Source: Paenibacillus phyllosphaerae
GTDB taxonomy: Bacteria > Bacillota > Bacilli > Paenibacillales > Paenibacillaceae
Length of the DNA: 64,000 bases
Direction: 5' to 3'
Assembly: GCF_014192105.1 (NCBI RefSeq)
Contig: NZ_JACHXK010000025.1
Coordinates: 1 to 64,000, forward strand
Positions 34,330 through 43,479 of this stretch are shown piece after piece. The notes beneath the pieces are model-generated. The model was not told where the DNA came from. It ran no database searches and saw nothing but the letters and a program-made list of their open reading frames with translations. Position 1 is the stretch's first letter. Every line of letters begins with the position of its first letter. Made by a program: the position numbers and the translations under genes.

Positions 34330-34965
34330 GTGGCAAAAGTGTTGTATATCACCGCGCATCCACATGACCATCAGACTTCCTATAGTATGGCCGTCGGTAA
34401 AGCGTTCATTGAAGCTTATCGCGAAGCCCAACCTAATGACGAAGTCATCACAATCGATCTCTATAACCTATACATTCCGCACATCGATGCGGACGTGTTT
34501 AGCGGATGGGGCAAATTGCGCAGCGGTTCGGAGTTTAGCGCTTTGTCGGCAGAAGAGCAAAAAAAGGTCAGCAGATTAAATGAGTTGACCGAACAATTCG
34601 TTGAAGCCGACAAATATGTTTTTGTGACGCCGATGTGGAATTTTTCCTTCCCACCGGTGATGAAAGCTTATCTCGACGCGCTCTGTGTAGCAGGCAAGAC
34701 ATTCAAATACACGGAGAACGGCCCAGTAGGCTTATTGGAAGGAAAAAAAGCATTGCATATTCAAGCACGAGGCGGCATCTATTCGGAAGGACCTGCTGCG
34801 GGGGTTGAATCCGGACACCGCTATATCGGCATTATTATGAATTTCTTCGGTATTCCGCACACGGAGGGAATATTCGTGGAAGGCCATAATCAATTTCCGG
34901 ATCGCGCAGCTGAAATTAAAGAAGCGGCAATTGCAAAAGCACGTGAGCATGCAAAAGGCTTTTAA
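34330..34965 (+). CDS. azoR: FMN-dependent NADH-azoreductase, second copy
   Basis: This 211-aa protein is a close paralogue of the azoreductase at 12480-13112, sharing [47 protein letters not shown] and [15 protein letters not shown]. It should be an FMN flavoenzyme reducing quinones. GTG at 34330 with AGAGAGGGGG upstream is the start; the open frame runs 120 bases further upstream, but that part does not resemble the family. The upstream region (34047-34329) holds an 18-bp near-palindrome (34164-34181) that could be an operator, but no regulator gene is adjacent. Confidence 0.92.
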   Translation: MAKVLYITAHPHDHQTSYSMAVGKAFIEAYREAQPNDEVITIDLYNLYIPHIDADVFSGWGKLRSGSEFSALSAEEQKKVSRLNELTEQFVEADKYVFVTPMWNFSFPPVMKAYLDALCVAGKTFKYTENGPVGLLEGKKALHIQARGGIYSEGPAAGVESGHRYIGIIMNFFGIPHTEGIFVEGHNQFPDRAAEIKEAAIAKAREHAKGF

Positions 34966-35007
34966 ACAAAAGTTTCATGTATCCTCTACTTTAATGATGT
35001 AGAAGTC

Positions 35008-35038
35008 AACCAGCAAGCCAACATTTGGCTTGTTGGTT
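35008..35038 (+). terminator. Rho-independent terminator of azoR copy 2
   Basis: Fourteen-base arms (35008-35021 with 35025-35038, one mismatch) with a three-base loop lead into TTTGTTTC. Confidence 0.8.
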
Positions 35039-35104
35039 TTTGTTTCTGAGCAAGTCATATTTGTTCTAAATCTATCCGTTCGTTGAATGCCGCGGCAGAA
35101 ATTG

Positions 35105-35155
35105 AGAAAAATAAATAAGTGCCTCATCTTCGCAAAGTAGCAAAGTTAGGCACTT
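35105..35155 (-). terminator. Terminator of the biosynthetic operon
   Basis: Arms AAGTGCCT/AGGCACTT (35117-35124 with 35148-35155) are followed on the minus strand by TTATTTATTTTT. It lies about 140 bases beyond the last gene of the large minus-strand operon; nothing else is seen at 35160-35296. Confidence 0.6.
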
Positions 35156-35296
35156 CATTCCTTGCACAGCTTGGCTTTTCCGGTTATCCAACTCTATCTG
35201 TATCCACCGTTATGACTTCTTCTACGAGAGCGATTATAAGGAAGAAAATAGTTATTCAACCTCATTCATCCTGCCCGGGCCGATCTTGCCCCCTGC

Positions 35297-35968
35297 TTAC
35301 AACAGGTCATCTAGACCAAGTATTTCTACGCTGCCCGGCAGTTGTGGAGAAGATGAACACACGGAGAGCTTGTAATGAGTATTCAGATCATATTGTTTAA
35401 AATGGTAACGCTCTGCCGGCGGATCAAGCGTAATTTCCCCTCCGGGAAGCTTTCGGATTGTGAAGCTTTTTAACGAAAGCGTTAGCCCCACTCCCACAGC
35501 TTTAATATAAGATTCTTTTAATGTCCATAGTTCAAAAAATAGGTTGACCCTCTCATGCTCAGGCTTTTGCCGCAAATCCATTGACTCTTGTGCTGAGAAA
35601 ACTCTGTCGGCCAGTTCCGGGCTTATGGGAACGACTTTCTCAATATCAATGCCTACTGATTCACAGTCAATAATCAATACAACCCACTCACCTGAATGGG
35701 AAATGTTGAAGTGAATTCCTTTCGTATCTGCGAGACATGGTTTTCCGTATTTCGATTTCAGAATGTTTATGCAGCCCGGCGGAACTCCAATACGTTTCCC
35801 GAGCTTTACCCTCGCCAGCACTTCGCCTAACAATGTTCGATACGCGTCTTCTTTTTGCCGGAAACGTTCAACCCGTTCCCTTTGGGATGGCCCAATGCGC
35901 CCGAGTAACGACCGATATCTTTCAGGAGAGATATCTGACGGAAGTTTTAGTGCATAGATTTCTGCCAC
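35297..35968 (-). CDS. Sfp-type 4'-phosphopantetheinyl transferase
   Basis: The protein has the family signatures in order: GKPCLADTKGIHFNISHSG, VGIDIEKV with the metal-binding Asp and Glu, and FFELWTLKESYIKAVGVGL. It transfers the phosphopantetheine arm from coenzyme A to a conserved Ser of carrier proteins, here presumably the two carriers of the same operon. GTG at 35968 gives 223 residues starting VAEIYALKLP, which aligns with the start of Sfp; an ATG at 36037 would overlap the preceding gene by seven bases and add an unrelated leader. It is the last gene of the operon, making the cluster self-sufficient for carrier activation. Confidence 0.92.
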   Translation of the reverse strand: MAEIYALKLPSDISPERYRSLLGRIGPSQRERVERFRQKEDAYRTLLGEVLARVKLGKRIGVPPGCINILKSKYGKPCLADTKGIHFNISHSGEWVVLIIDCESVGIDIEKVVPISPELADRVFSAQESMDLRQKPEHERVNLFFELWTLKESYIKAVGVGLTLSLKSFTIRKLPGGEITLDPPAERYHFKQYDLNTHYKLSVCSSSPQLPGSVEILGLDDLL

Positions 35969-36030
35969 TCTACCCTCACCCTGACTAGTGTTCTGTATCG
36001 CCGTGCCGTGCCCATTCCAAGGCTGCCTTA

Positions 36031-37488
36031 CTACCAAGTGGAGGTAACTATTTTTTTTCGCGTATAAAATTCAAGGCCATCGGTACCATTCGCATGCAGG
36101 TCGCCGTAAAATGACTTCTTCCAGCCCGAAAACGGGAAAAATGCCATTGGAGCAGGCACGCCCAGATTGATGCCAAGCATGCCAGCATCAATCTGCTCAC
36201 GAAACTGCCGTACATGACCGCCATTGTTCGTAAAAAGACAAGCACCATTCGCAAACTCGGACTGGTTCGCCAACACAATCGCTTCGTCAAGCGTACCGAC
36301 ACGGACGACTGACAGAACGGGAGCGAATATCTCATCCTGCCAAATTTTCATTCCACTATTAACATGGTCGAATAGGGTCGGACCCAGAAAATACCCCGGC
36401 CCTTGTGCTGCGGCATCCCGCCTGCCATCACGAACGAGATGTGCGCCTTCCCTCACACCAGTGTCAATGTAGCGAAGTGTACGTTCTTTATGGGATTGCC
36501 GGATAAGAGGTCCCAGAAAAACATCCTTATCAAGCCCATTGCCAATGGTTAGCGCATCTGCAGCTTCCTTTAATTTCTCCACCAGCCGGTCACCGATCCC
36601 GCCTACTGCGAGAACGACAGCACAGGCCATGCAGCGTTCCCCCGCCGATCCAAAAGCGGCGTTGATAATTTGCTTCACCGCGCCGTCCAAATCACAGTCG
36701 TCCATAACAATCGAATGGTTCTTCGCACCCGCAAGTGCCTGCACCCGTTTGCCGTTAGCACTTCCTGTCCGATGCACGTATTCGGCTACCGGCTTGGAAC
36801 CTACGAAAGAGATGGCTGCAATATCCGGATGATCCAGCATCCGGTTGACAACATCCTGGGCTCCATGAACAATGCTAAACACGCCGTCCGGGAGCCCCGC
36901 TTCAGTAAGCAGCTCGGCTAGCCGGTTGGCAAGAAGCGACGCACGCTCCGACGGCTTGAGTACAAATACGTTGCCGCAGGCAATAGCGAGCGGAAACATC
37001 CAGCAGGGCACCATCATGGGAAAGTTAAAGGGCGTAATCCCCCCCACGACGCCAATTGGATACCGATACATCCCCGATTCCACATTGGTTGCAATGTCAG
37101 GCAGCTGCTTGCCCATCAGCAGGGTGGGTGCTCCTGCCGCGAACTCGACGCATTCTATCCCTCGCTGTACCTCCCCGTAAGCCTCGGTATAGCTTTTACC
37201 GTTCTCCAGTGTGATGATTCGAGCGAGCTCATCCCAATGATCGACGAGCAGCTGCTGGAATTTGAATAGAATGCGGGCTCTTCTTGGGACAGGTACCCTG
37301 CTCCATACGCGAAAGGCATCACTAGCCGCATGAACGGCAGCGTCTACATCCTCTGTCGAGGAATGCGGAACATAAGCCAATATCTCCTCACTCGCGGGAT
37401 TATAGACCGGTTCCTTCATAGAGCCTGAGGATCGGACCCAGCGGCCGCCAATATAATTTTGCAACATTTCCACTTGTAGCTTTTTCAA
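36031..37488 (-). CDS. Methylmalonate-semialdehyde dehydrogenase-type enzyme
   Basis: A complete 485-aa aldehyde dehydrogenase. [20 protein letters not shown] and [16 protein letters not shown] are diagnostic of the CoA-acylating MmsA/IolA group, and the catalytic Cys is in GSAGERCMA. MmsA converts malonate or methylmalonate semialdehyde to acetyl- or propionyl-CoA. No inositol or valine catabolic genes are nearby, so its place in this operon suggests making an acyl-CoA or oxidising an aldehyde intermediate of the product. TTG at 37488 with GGGGGTG upstream is the start. The gene follows the BtrH-discoidin gene by 32 bases. Confidence 0.88.
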   Translation of the reverse strand: MKKLQVEMLQNYIGGRWVRSSGSMKEPVYNPASEEILAYVPHSSTEDVDAAVHAASDAFRVWSRVPVPRRARILFKFQQLLVDHWDELARIITLENGKSYTEAYGEVQRGIECVEFAAGAPTLLMGKQLPDIATNVESGMYRYPIGVVGGITPFNFPMMVPCWMFPLAIACGNVFVLKPSERASLLANRLAELLTEAGLPDGVFSIVHGAQDVVNRMLDHPDIAAISFVGSKPVAEYVHRTGSANGKRVQALAGAKNHSIVMDDCDLDGAVKQIINAAFGSAGERCMACAVVLAVGGIGDRLVEKLKEAADALTIGNGLDKDVFLGPLIRQSHKERTLRYIDTGVREGAHLVRDGRRDAAAQGPGYFLGPTLFDHVNSGMKIWQDEIFAPVLSVVRVGTLDEAIVLANQSEFANGACLFTNNGGHVRQFREQIDAGMLGINLGVPAPMAFFPFSGWKKSFYGDLHANGTDGLEFYTRKKIVTSTW

Positions 37489-37520
37489 TGTACACCCCCG
37501 GCGTATCTGCTAAATAACAA

Positions 37521-39029
37521 TTAAGCCTCCAACTCCAGGCAGGGGCTTTTTTGAAGAGCCGGATTTATTTCAGTCCGGTCATATAGTCCGATCTCCACAA
37601 TTTCAAATCTGCCCCACTTCATGTTTGCCTCGTGGATAACAAGCCGGAGTCTATTCGTATAGAGCGCATTCTCCAGCTGAATGGACATCGTCTCCATGCG
37701 GTAGGAATCAAATTCATAATCCCCCTGTTCGTATCTCCCCAGATTCCGCCAATTCTCGCCTGCATCATCGGCAGCCTGGACTTCTACAACCGTTACGCCC
37801 AAACTTTGTGAAAATCTCGACCTTATTTCAATGGTATTTATGCGCTGTTTCTCCTGCCATTCAAAGTCGATATACTCGGGCAGTTGTGGATGTTCTGCAC
37901 TTGCATAGATGAGATCCTGATCTTCGTTCACCAGATTGGCAGGACCGTTATGTAAATTCAAGCTTAGACTAGAAGCCGTAATCTCAGCTTGTACGGCACA
38001 GTTGGCCGCGGACTCCGTCTTCGCCCCTGTCACGATGTTTGGGGCAATTCCGGCTAGCAGTTCCAACTCATCAGCCTTAAGCTGCATTAATTTTCCGCAG
38101 ATGGAATCTACGTGCTTGGAGAGGCTTGGGCTCTTCGTTCGCATGATGATATAGTTTCGCAGGGACTGTGCCCGATTCTCGATATCTTTGTACTGCACAG
38201 AGAACTCCATTTCCTTCGGCAGCAGGGACCTTTCTTCTAAAAATTCAATGCGAAGCCGCATGGCAACTTTGTGGTCATAGAGAACGTGGAATGGCCGAAT
38301 ATCAAAATGAATCAGGTTCTGCGACAGCAGGCTCATATAATAGGACAATTGGCTGTAAACCCCGCTGCCGAATACCCAGCAGTGTTTATAGTGTTCAGCA
38401 GGAACATGAACAATACTTACCGGTCGAACACCTTCAATGTAGTCCATCAGCTTCTCACGGATCTGGTCCGGCTTAAATCGAAAAACCTTCTTGCGGGGAG
38501 AAATCAACTCAACGCCTTCCAGCCAGTCATCTCCAGCTCTAACACCAACGTACATCCGGCCCACATCTTCAAAGCTTAGCTCTTCGTAGGAATATTTCTG
38601 ATCCTTAAAGAAATCGGCCACGTGGAATACTCTGCGTTCCCTATCATAGCCAAATATAAAGATATCGTGCAGAAAGTAATTCGTCTGATAGGCCTCCGAG
38701 AGCGGATTATGATAATAATTCCCCAGGAAGTAGACGTAGTTTCCGTTCCCAATGGCTTGGATGATAAAGTTCTCCAACGATCCAGAGGCATCAACCATTG
38801 TCCTGCTCATTCTCTGATAGTAAATGAATGGACACGACTTCCACAGCAGGGAGGTGTTGAAATCTAGCCGGGTCCGATGCACGTTATCCGGCATCTCAAG
38901 CTGACTAAACTCGCTATAAAACCATTCCTCAGCGTCCTCATCATTCAGTACAACGGACAAGAGGTTTGCTATATATGGATACGATGTAATCGGCGGGTAC
39001 TTCATGGCAAGCGTTACCTGATTCTTCAA
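37521..39029 (-). CDS. BtrH-like papain-fold protein fused to a discoidin-like domain
   Basis: The first roughly 340 residues resemble the butirosin BtrH N-terminal family. ENFIIQAIGNGNYVYFLGNYY, then FLHDIFIFGYDRERRVFHVAD, correspond to the His- and Asp-bearing core of that papain-like acyltransferase fold. The N-terminal catalytic Cys seems absent (MKYPPITSYPYIANLLS has none). Residues of about 355-485 look like an F5/8 type C (discoidin) beta-sandwich, for example EYIDFEWQEKQRINTIEIRS and TNRLRLVIHE, a fold that often binds sugars. Two shorter paralogues lie at 45416 and 51462. TTG at 39029 with AGAAGGGGTGG avoids overlap with the MFS gene; a longer frame to 39119 overlaps it. Confidence 0.6.
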   Translation of the reverse strand: MKNQVTLAMKYPPITSYPYIANLLSVVLNDEDAEEWFYSEFSQLEMPDNVHRTRLDFNTSLLWKSCPFIYYQRMSRTMVDASGSLENFIIQAIGNGNYVYFLGNYYHNPLSEAYQTNYFLHDIFIFGYDRERRVFHVADFFKDQKYSYEELSFEDVGRMYVGVRAGDDWLEGVELISPRKKVFRFKPDQIREKLMDYIEGVRPVSIVHVPAEHYKHCWVFGSGVYSQLSYYMSLLSQNLIHFDIRPFHVLYDHKVAMRLRIEFLEERSLLPKEMEFSVQYKDIENRAQSLRNYIIMRTKSPSLSKHVDSICGKLMQLKADELELLAGIAPNIVTGAKTESAANCAVQAEITASSLSLNLHNGPANLVNEDQDLIYASAEHPQLPEYIDFEWQEKQRINTIEIRSRFSQSLGVTVVEVQAADDAGENWRNLGRYEQGDYEFDSYRMETMSIQLENALYTNRLRLVIHEANMKWGRFEIVEIGLYDRTEINPALQKSPCLELEA

Positions 39030-39048
39030 ATTCAGTCCACCCCTTCTA

Positions 39049-40329
39049 TTATCCGATAAATTCCGCACCTGGGACCGGTTCCATCGCTTTCTTCCGGGCG
39101 AGCATTCTATGGACCCCATAATAGCCGATTCCGCTCACCAAGCTTAGTGCTATGTTGACCCCAATCAGCAACTGGTAATTTTGGAACCAGTCATAATTCA
39201 ATCCTCCCGCCACCGAGGCAAACACGCCGCCCAACTGATGGAAGAACAACAGGATGCCTGCTTGAAGCCCGACTGACTTGGTCGACAGGCTCTCGCTGGC
39301 AAGAAGAATGCCTCCTGGTATAGCCCCCAGATAAGTCGCTCCGAAGATAAGCGTAAATAACACCGGAGACCAGTAGAAATGAGAAAATAGTAGAATGAAA
39401 GCAACGGTTCTAATCAGATATAGACAGCTCAATGCAACCGCCCGCGGCATTCTGTCCAACAGCGCTGCAAACACAAAGCCTCCAACAAGCTCAAGCACGC
39501 CCAATATACTTAATGAAGCAATGAACATTGCATGTGAGACGTGTGCTGTTTGCTGAATGGCCATTAAATGCATTTCGACCGTTCCCATACTGAATCCGCA
39601 AGTAAACAAAGCGAATATGACGACAATGATAACAGGGCTTCGCAGCGTGATAAGGAAATCCCGGTTCGCTGTCCATTTAGACTTGCGAATAATTGGTTGT
39701 GCTGCCTCTGCTTCTGACTCTGCCTCTGTCCCTGTCTGAACCTCCGGATCCGAATGCTGCTGCTTCTTTTCCTTGATGATAAAGTAGGTAAGCAGCGTGA
39801 AGAATACACCAACTGCTATAGAAATTCTGTACGCTACCGTCCAAGTAATGACGGAATCGTTAGAAACGAGTAAAGGGGTTAGCAACGCCAATCCAATAGA
39901 GCTTGAACTGCCGATTATCATTAACGCCTTGGCCTTGTGATGCTTGAACCATTGGTTGACCATAACATAACTCGTTGTTGTCCCAATGCCCGCCAGGCCG
40001 CCAAGGACTCCGAAACCGAACATATACCCGACAGGGCTTGGATACAGCACAATTACAGCGCCTGACAGAACACCTAGCAGACTTCCGGCAATCATTGTCG
40101 TCTTATACCCGAATCGATCGGTCAGCCATCCCCCGAAGGGAGCGCATAACGAACCGATAAATATGCTGGCAGACCAAGCATAACCGAGAAATGCACGGCT
40201 TGTTTCCAGGTCATCGGTTATGGGACCTTGATAGTATTGAACGATAATTCTGCCGAGTGATCCCAAAAATCCGAATATCCATAGAAAGCTCACGATAAAC
40301 CAAGCGTACTTCTCCTCTTTGAACCACAT
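39049..40329 (-). CDS. MFS transporter of the OFA/MCT type
   Basis: A 426-aa, 12-span major facilitator with a long charged cytoplasmic loop (KKQQHSDPEVQTGTEAESEA) between the two halves. WSASIFIGSLCAPFGGWLTDRFG forms helix 2 and motif A, as in oxalate/formate and monocarboxylate transporters. In this operon it is the obvious exporter of the product or importer of a precursor. GGGGGAAT precedes the ATG; it follows the sialidase-like gene by 25 bases. Confidence 0.85.
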   Translation of the reverse strand: MWFKEEKYAWFIVSFLWIFGFLGSLGRIIVQYYQGPITDDLETSRAFLGYAWSASIFIGSLCAPFGGWLTDRFGYKTTMIAGSLLGVLSGAVIVLYPSPVGYMFGFGVLGGLAGIGTTTSYVMVNQWFKHHKAKALMIIGSSSSIGLALLTPLLVSNDSVITWTVAYRISIAVGVFFTLLTYFIIKEKKQQHSDPEVQTGTEAESEAEAAQPIIRKSKWTANRDFLITLRSPVIIVVIFALFTCGFSMGTVEMHLMAIQQTAHVSHAMFIASLSILGVLELVGGFVFAALLDRMPRAVALSCLYLIRTVAFILLFSHFYWSPVLFTLIFGATYLGAIPGGILLASESLSTKSVGLQAGILLFFHQLGGVFASVAGGLNYDWFQNYQLLIGVNIALSLVSGIGYYGVHRMLARKKAMEPVPGAEFIG

Positions 40330-40354
40330 GTGAATTCCCCCGCAGCAATAGTAG

Positions 40355-42166
40355 TTACAATCTTAACGGCTGTATGCTAAGAGACTTCAAATAAAAATGC
40401 GACTCCTCAGCAGGAGCGCACACTTCTGGAAGGTCTCCCTCGCTTAACTCTGTATCATAGGTTGGTGTTCTTCTCGCAGCCCCTGTACGAAATAATATTT
40501 TGTCGACCGTCGGGATACTCATTACGAATCGCAACGCCGTCCATTCTTCGTTGGGCATTATTCGAATGAACACTTCATGCCGAGAGGCATCGATTCGGAT
40601 CTCGACGTTAGTCCACTTGCGGGCGCAATCCTCTGCAATTCGTGTTGTACCACTCCCATGCCGGACCATTATTGCACCATCCGGGTACAGGATCATCCGG
40701 AATGCAAGCATCGATTTCGAGTTCAGCACCTCGATTTCCATCCTTCCGGAATGGGCAAGGTCTGTCCTGCAACAGAAGGTAATTTCAACCTTATCATGCT
40801 TTGGAAAGCATCGCTCGGCCTTCGCATAGTCATACGGATCCGTATGCAGAAAAACCATGCATGGCTGCTGCTCCTCTTCTGGAGCCGCCATTGTCACGGT
40901 GGATAACAGCGTACGGTAAATTTGCCAATTCGCAATCAAATTTCCTGCACTGTAAGCATGAAAGTGTTCATCAACCCATTGAACGGTGCGGCTGGTCACC
41001 GGTATCGGTATTCGGCTGACCCATATATCCTCCTTATTCACACAATAGCTAATCCATATCGCTCCATCAGGAGATTCAATGGCGCCTCCTGTCAAGCCGG
41101 TTACATAATTCAAGCCGTAGTACTTATGTTCGCCCGCATACCTTCTTGGCGGAACCTCTCCGCTGACCAGCATCAGCCGGTCAAAGTTCAATCCATCTTC
41201 ACTCGTACTCAATGCGAGCGGCCAACGATGCGTATTATCGAGCGACGGATTATAGATCAGAACGTAATGCCCTTCCGCTATTTGCTGCCCCCATATTTTA
41301 CTTCCCGCCATAATAAGAGAGTCGGCTTCCTCAGTCGGCAGCCATGTCTCCCCGTGGTCAGGGCTTATTGAAGTAAGACTCCATTTCCAGAGCCCGACTG
41401 TATCTCCGTCCGCCAGACGGTAGCAGGACAGCGCCTTGTTCCCTTCAATCTTGTAAAACCCGTCCTGACTCCGATCCTCCTCCCACCATTTGGCTGTCTC
41501 CAGCTTATCCGACAAAAGCTCTTCACAAGCTTGAATAAAACCTCCATCAGGTGAGCTGGTGTACAGGGGATAGCTGGTATTCGTCTCGTTCCATCCTGCA
41601 TGGCTGTTATACCGGATAAAATAGATGGGGTCCAAACGACCATCGGGGTGAATCTCGCGAACCACCCTGCCTATACCCAACCCATCATTAGGCATGACAT
41701 TGTGGTTCGGGCAAATCCCATAGAAGCCCAATGCTAACATTTTATCGCAGCTGGACTTGAAAAACCCCATTCTTTGGTGCATCATTGCATAACTGTCTGG
41801 TGCTAGCGCTTCGGGCCCCTGGTAAATGCCCTCGGGCACCCTATATTCGGGGAAGAGAATAACGGCATCCTCCCAGTGCACACCATCCAGTGACGTGATG
41901 AGGAGAGTTCGGCTGGGAGGCACGTTCTCGCTTACCGGGCAGCTTACATACTGCAAATAATACTTATCTCTCCAATAGGTCAGCAACGGGGCATGATTAA
42001 ACGTCCAACCATATGCATCGCCACCGGCCGGCTGTGCTCGATTTGCTCGTACAGCCTGGAAGTGGTGAACCCCTATGATGGATGCCAGCTGGCCATGATG
42101 GTAATCGATATTGGCTGTTTCCGTCCCCGTATACCGCACCCGTTTACGTTTCGCGTTCAACAACAA
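40355..42166 (-). CDS. Sialidase-fold (beta-propeller) protein, cytoplasmic
   Basis: This 603-aa protein has no signal peptide. Residues to about 420 contain Asp-box-like motifs (SLDGVHW, SPDHGETW, SEDGLNF) typical of six-bladed sialidase-type propellers, and a YYGLNYVTGLTGGAIESPDGAIW stretch. The last 170 residues look like a concanavalin-type beta-sandwich (KVEITFCCRTDLAHSGRMEIEV, then WTNVEIRIDA). It could be a glycosidase or sugar-binding protein, but the classical sialidase Arg triad could not be verified. It sits inside the carrier-protein operon, 23 bases from the antiporter gene, suggesting a glycosylated intermediate. TTG start with GAGGGGG upstream. Confidence 0.65.
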   Translation of the reverse strand: MLLNAKRKRVRYTGTETANIDYHHGQLASIIGVHHFQAVRANRAQPAGGDAYGWTFNHAPLLTYWRDKYYLQYVSCPVSENVPPSRTLLITSLDGVHWEDAVILFPEYRVPEGIYQGPEALAPDSYAMMHQRMGFFKSSCDKMLALGFYGICPNHNVMPNDGLGIGRVVREIHPDGRLDPIYFIRYNSHAGWNETNTSYPLYTSSPDGGFIQACEELLSDKLETAKWWEEDRSQDGFYKIEGNKALSCYRLADGDTVGLWKWSLTSISPDHGETWLPTEEADSLIMAGSKIWGQQIAEGHYVLIYNPSLDNTHRWPLALSTSEDGLNFDRLMLVSGEVPPRRYAGEHKYYGLNYVTGLTGGAIESPDGAIWISYCVNKEDIWVSRIPIPVTSRTVQWVDEHFHAYSAGNLIANWQIYRTLLSTVTMAAPEEEQQPCMVFLHTDPYDYAKAERCFPKHDKVEITFCCRTDLAHSGRMEIEVLNSKSMLAFRMILYPDGAIMVRHGSGTTRIAEDCARKWTNVEIRIDASRHEVFIRIMPNEEWTALRFVMSIPTVDKILFRTGAARRTPTYDTELSEGDLPEVCAPAEESHFYLKSLSIQPLRL

Positions 42167-42189
42167 TCCCCCTCAAATGAATCCGTCAC

Positions 42190-43467
42190 TCACTGCTTCG
42201 CCAGCTCCCCCGGCGGCATCACGCTTGCAGCTCCGCGTATGCCCGGATGGGGAAGTCTCGTCGACAACTTATATACGACGATGGACAGAGCGGTCGTAGC
42301 GATTGCTGTAAGAACCAGCAGGGAATAAACGGGCTGTGACACATATCCGAGCTCCAAACCGAGCTCCGCGATTACAAGCCCCATTAATCCCTTTGCGTTC
42401 ATCAAGCCTCCTAATGCCGATGAATCGCGCCAGCTGTACCCCATTTTGCGCATGGTCAACGAACAACCCAAATATTTGCCGAAGAAAGAAACACCTAATA
42501 GGATGCCAAATGGGATGAGCAATTCGACTTGAAGAAGGGAGCGAAGGTCTGCCTTTAATCCGGCATGCACGAAGTAGACCGGAATAAACAGACTTGTAAC
42601 AAGCCCCTTGAGACGCTCATCGATCATCCGTTGGACCGGCGCCGCATCAGGCATGATCGTACCTAACAGGAAACAGCCTATGACAGAAGTGATGCCAATG
42701 AGTTCGCTCAGCCATGCTACCGACAATATGGCAAGCAGAACGATTCCGAGCATGCCTTCGTTCATCGTGTCCGTGCCTTGAGCTGTACGGACGAACCGGC
42801 GGAGCAGCGGCTTCACAACGACATACAGCATCACAATCATGCCAATCGCCATAAGGATCTGCCCGAATCTGTTCCCGATCGTGCCTGTGGACTGCGTCGC
42901 GGCAATCAGGATCGTCAGCAGAAACCAGGCGCCTAGGTCATCCAGGCTTGCCGCCAGGATGGTCAGCTGCCCGAGCGGGCTGGAATGCAGGTTCTTCTCT
43001 TCCAGGATTCGCGCCAGCATTGGGATTGATGTAATGGACACTGCAATGGCCATAAAAAACGCAAACTGCCCGATTGGAATCCCTGCAGCAAGCGTATCGT
43101 GCAGGTACAATGCGGCGAGCAGCCCAAATGCGAAGGGCACAAGGAAGCCTGCGGCTGTAACCTTGCCAACCTCGAGCAGCGAACTGCTTCTCTTGACATT
43201 CAACTCCATACCGATCAAGAACATGTACAACCCAACGCCTATCGTGCCGATAACGGATAATACGCTCTTCGTTTCAGCGGTAAAGAGGCCGGCCATCAAC
43301 TCCGGGTAGAACAACCCCAGACAAGTCGGCCCCATCATAATCCCGCCGATCATTTCGCCCAGAACACGAGGCATGCCGATGGACAGCATAATCCTTCCCA
43401 TTGCAAAGCATACGATTAGTATGACGACCAAAGATCCGATGGTATCTATAGCTTCTATGCCCTCCAT
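42190..43467 (-). CDS. CPA2-family cation:proton antiporter
   Basis: A 425-aa protein with 12-13 membrane spans of the Kef/NapA group. MPRVLGEMIGGIMMGP in the first helices and LAASLDDLGAWFLLTIL with the paired Asp residues of the ion-binding site are diagnostic. It lacks the C-terminal TrkA domain of Kef proteins. Such antiporters appear in antibiotic clusters as resistance or export aids, and that is the likely role here. It follows the halogenase-like gene by 12 bases. Confidence 0.88.
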   Translation of the reverse strand: MEGIEAIDTIGSLVVILIVCFAMGRIMLSIGMPRVLGEMIGGIMMGPTCLGLFYPELMAGLFTAETKSVLSVIGTIGVGLYMFLIGMELNVKRSSSLLEVGKVTAAGFLVPFAFGLLAALYLHDTLAAGIPIGQFAFFMAIAVSITSIPMLARILEEKNLHSSPLGQLTILAASLDDLGAWFLLTILIAATQSTGTIGNRFGQILMAIGMIVMLYVVVKPLLRRFVRTAQGTDTMNEGMLGIVLLAILSVAWLSELIGITSVIGCFLLGTIMPDAAPVQRMIDERLKGLVTSLFIPVYFVHAGLKADLRSLLQVELLIPFGILLGVSFFGKYLGCSLTMRKMGYSWRDSSALGGLMNAKGLMGLVIAELGLELGYVSQPVYSLLVLTAIATTALSIVVYKLSTRLPHPGIRGAASVMPPGELAKQ

Positions 43468-43479
43468 TTGGCGAAGTCC

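Noticed and set aside
37521-39119. Longer start at 39119 for the BtrH-discoidin gene
   Set aside because: It would overlap the upstream MFS gene by 71 bases with an unrelated basic leader, while TTG at 39029 has a strong ribosome binding site.
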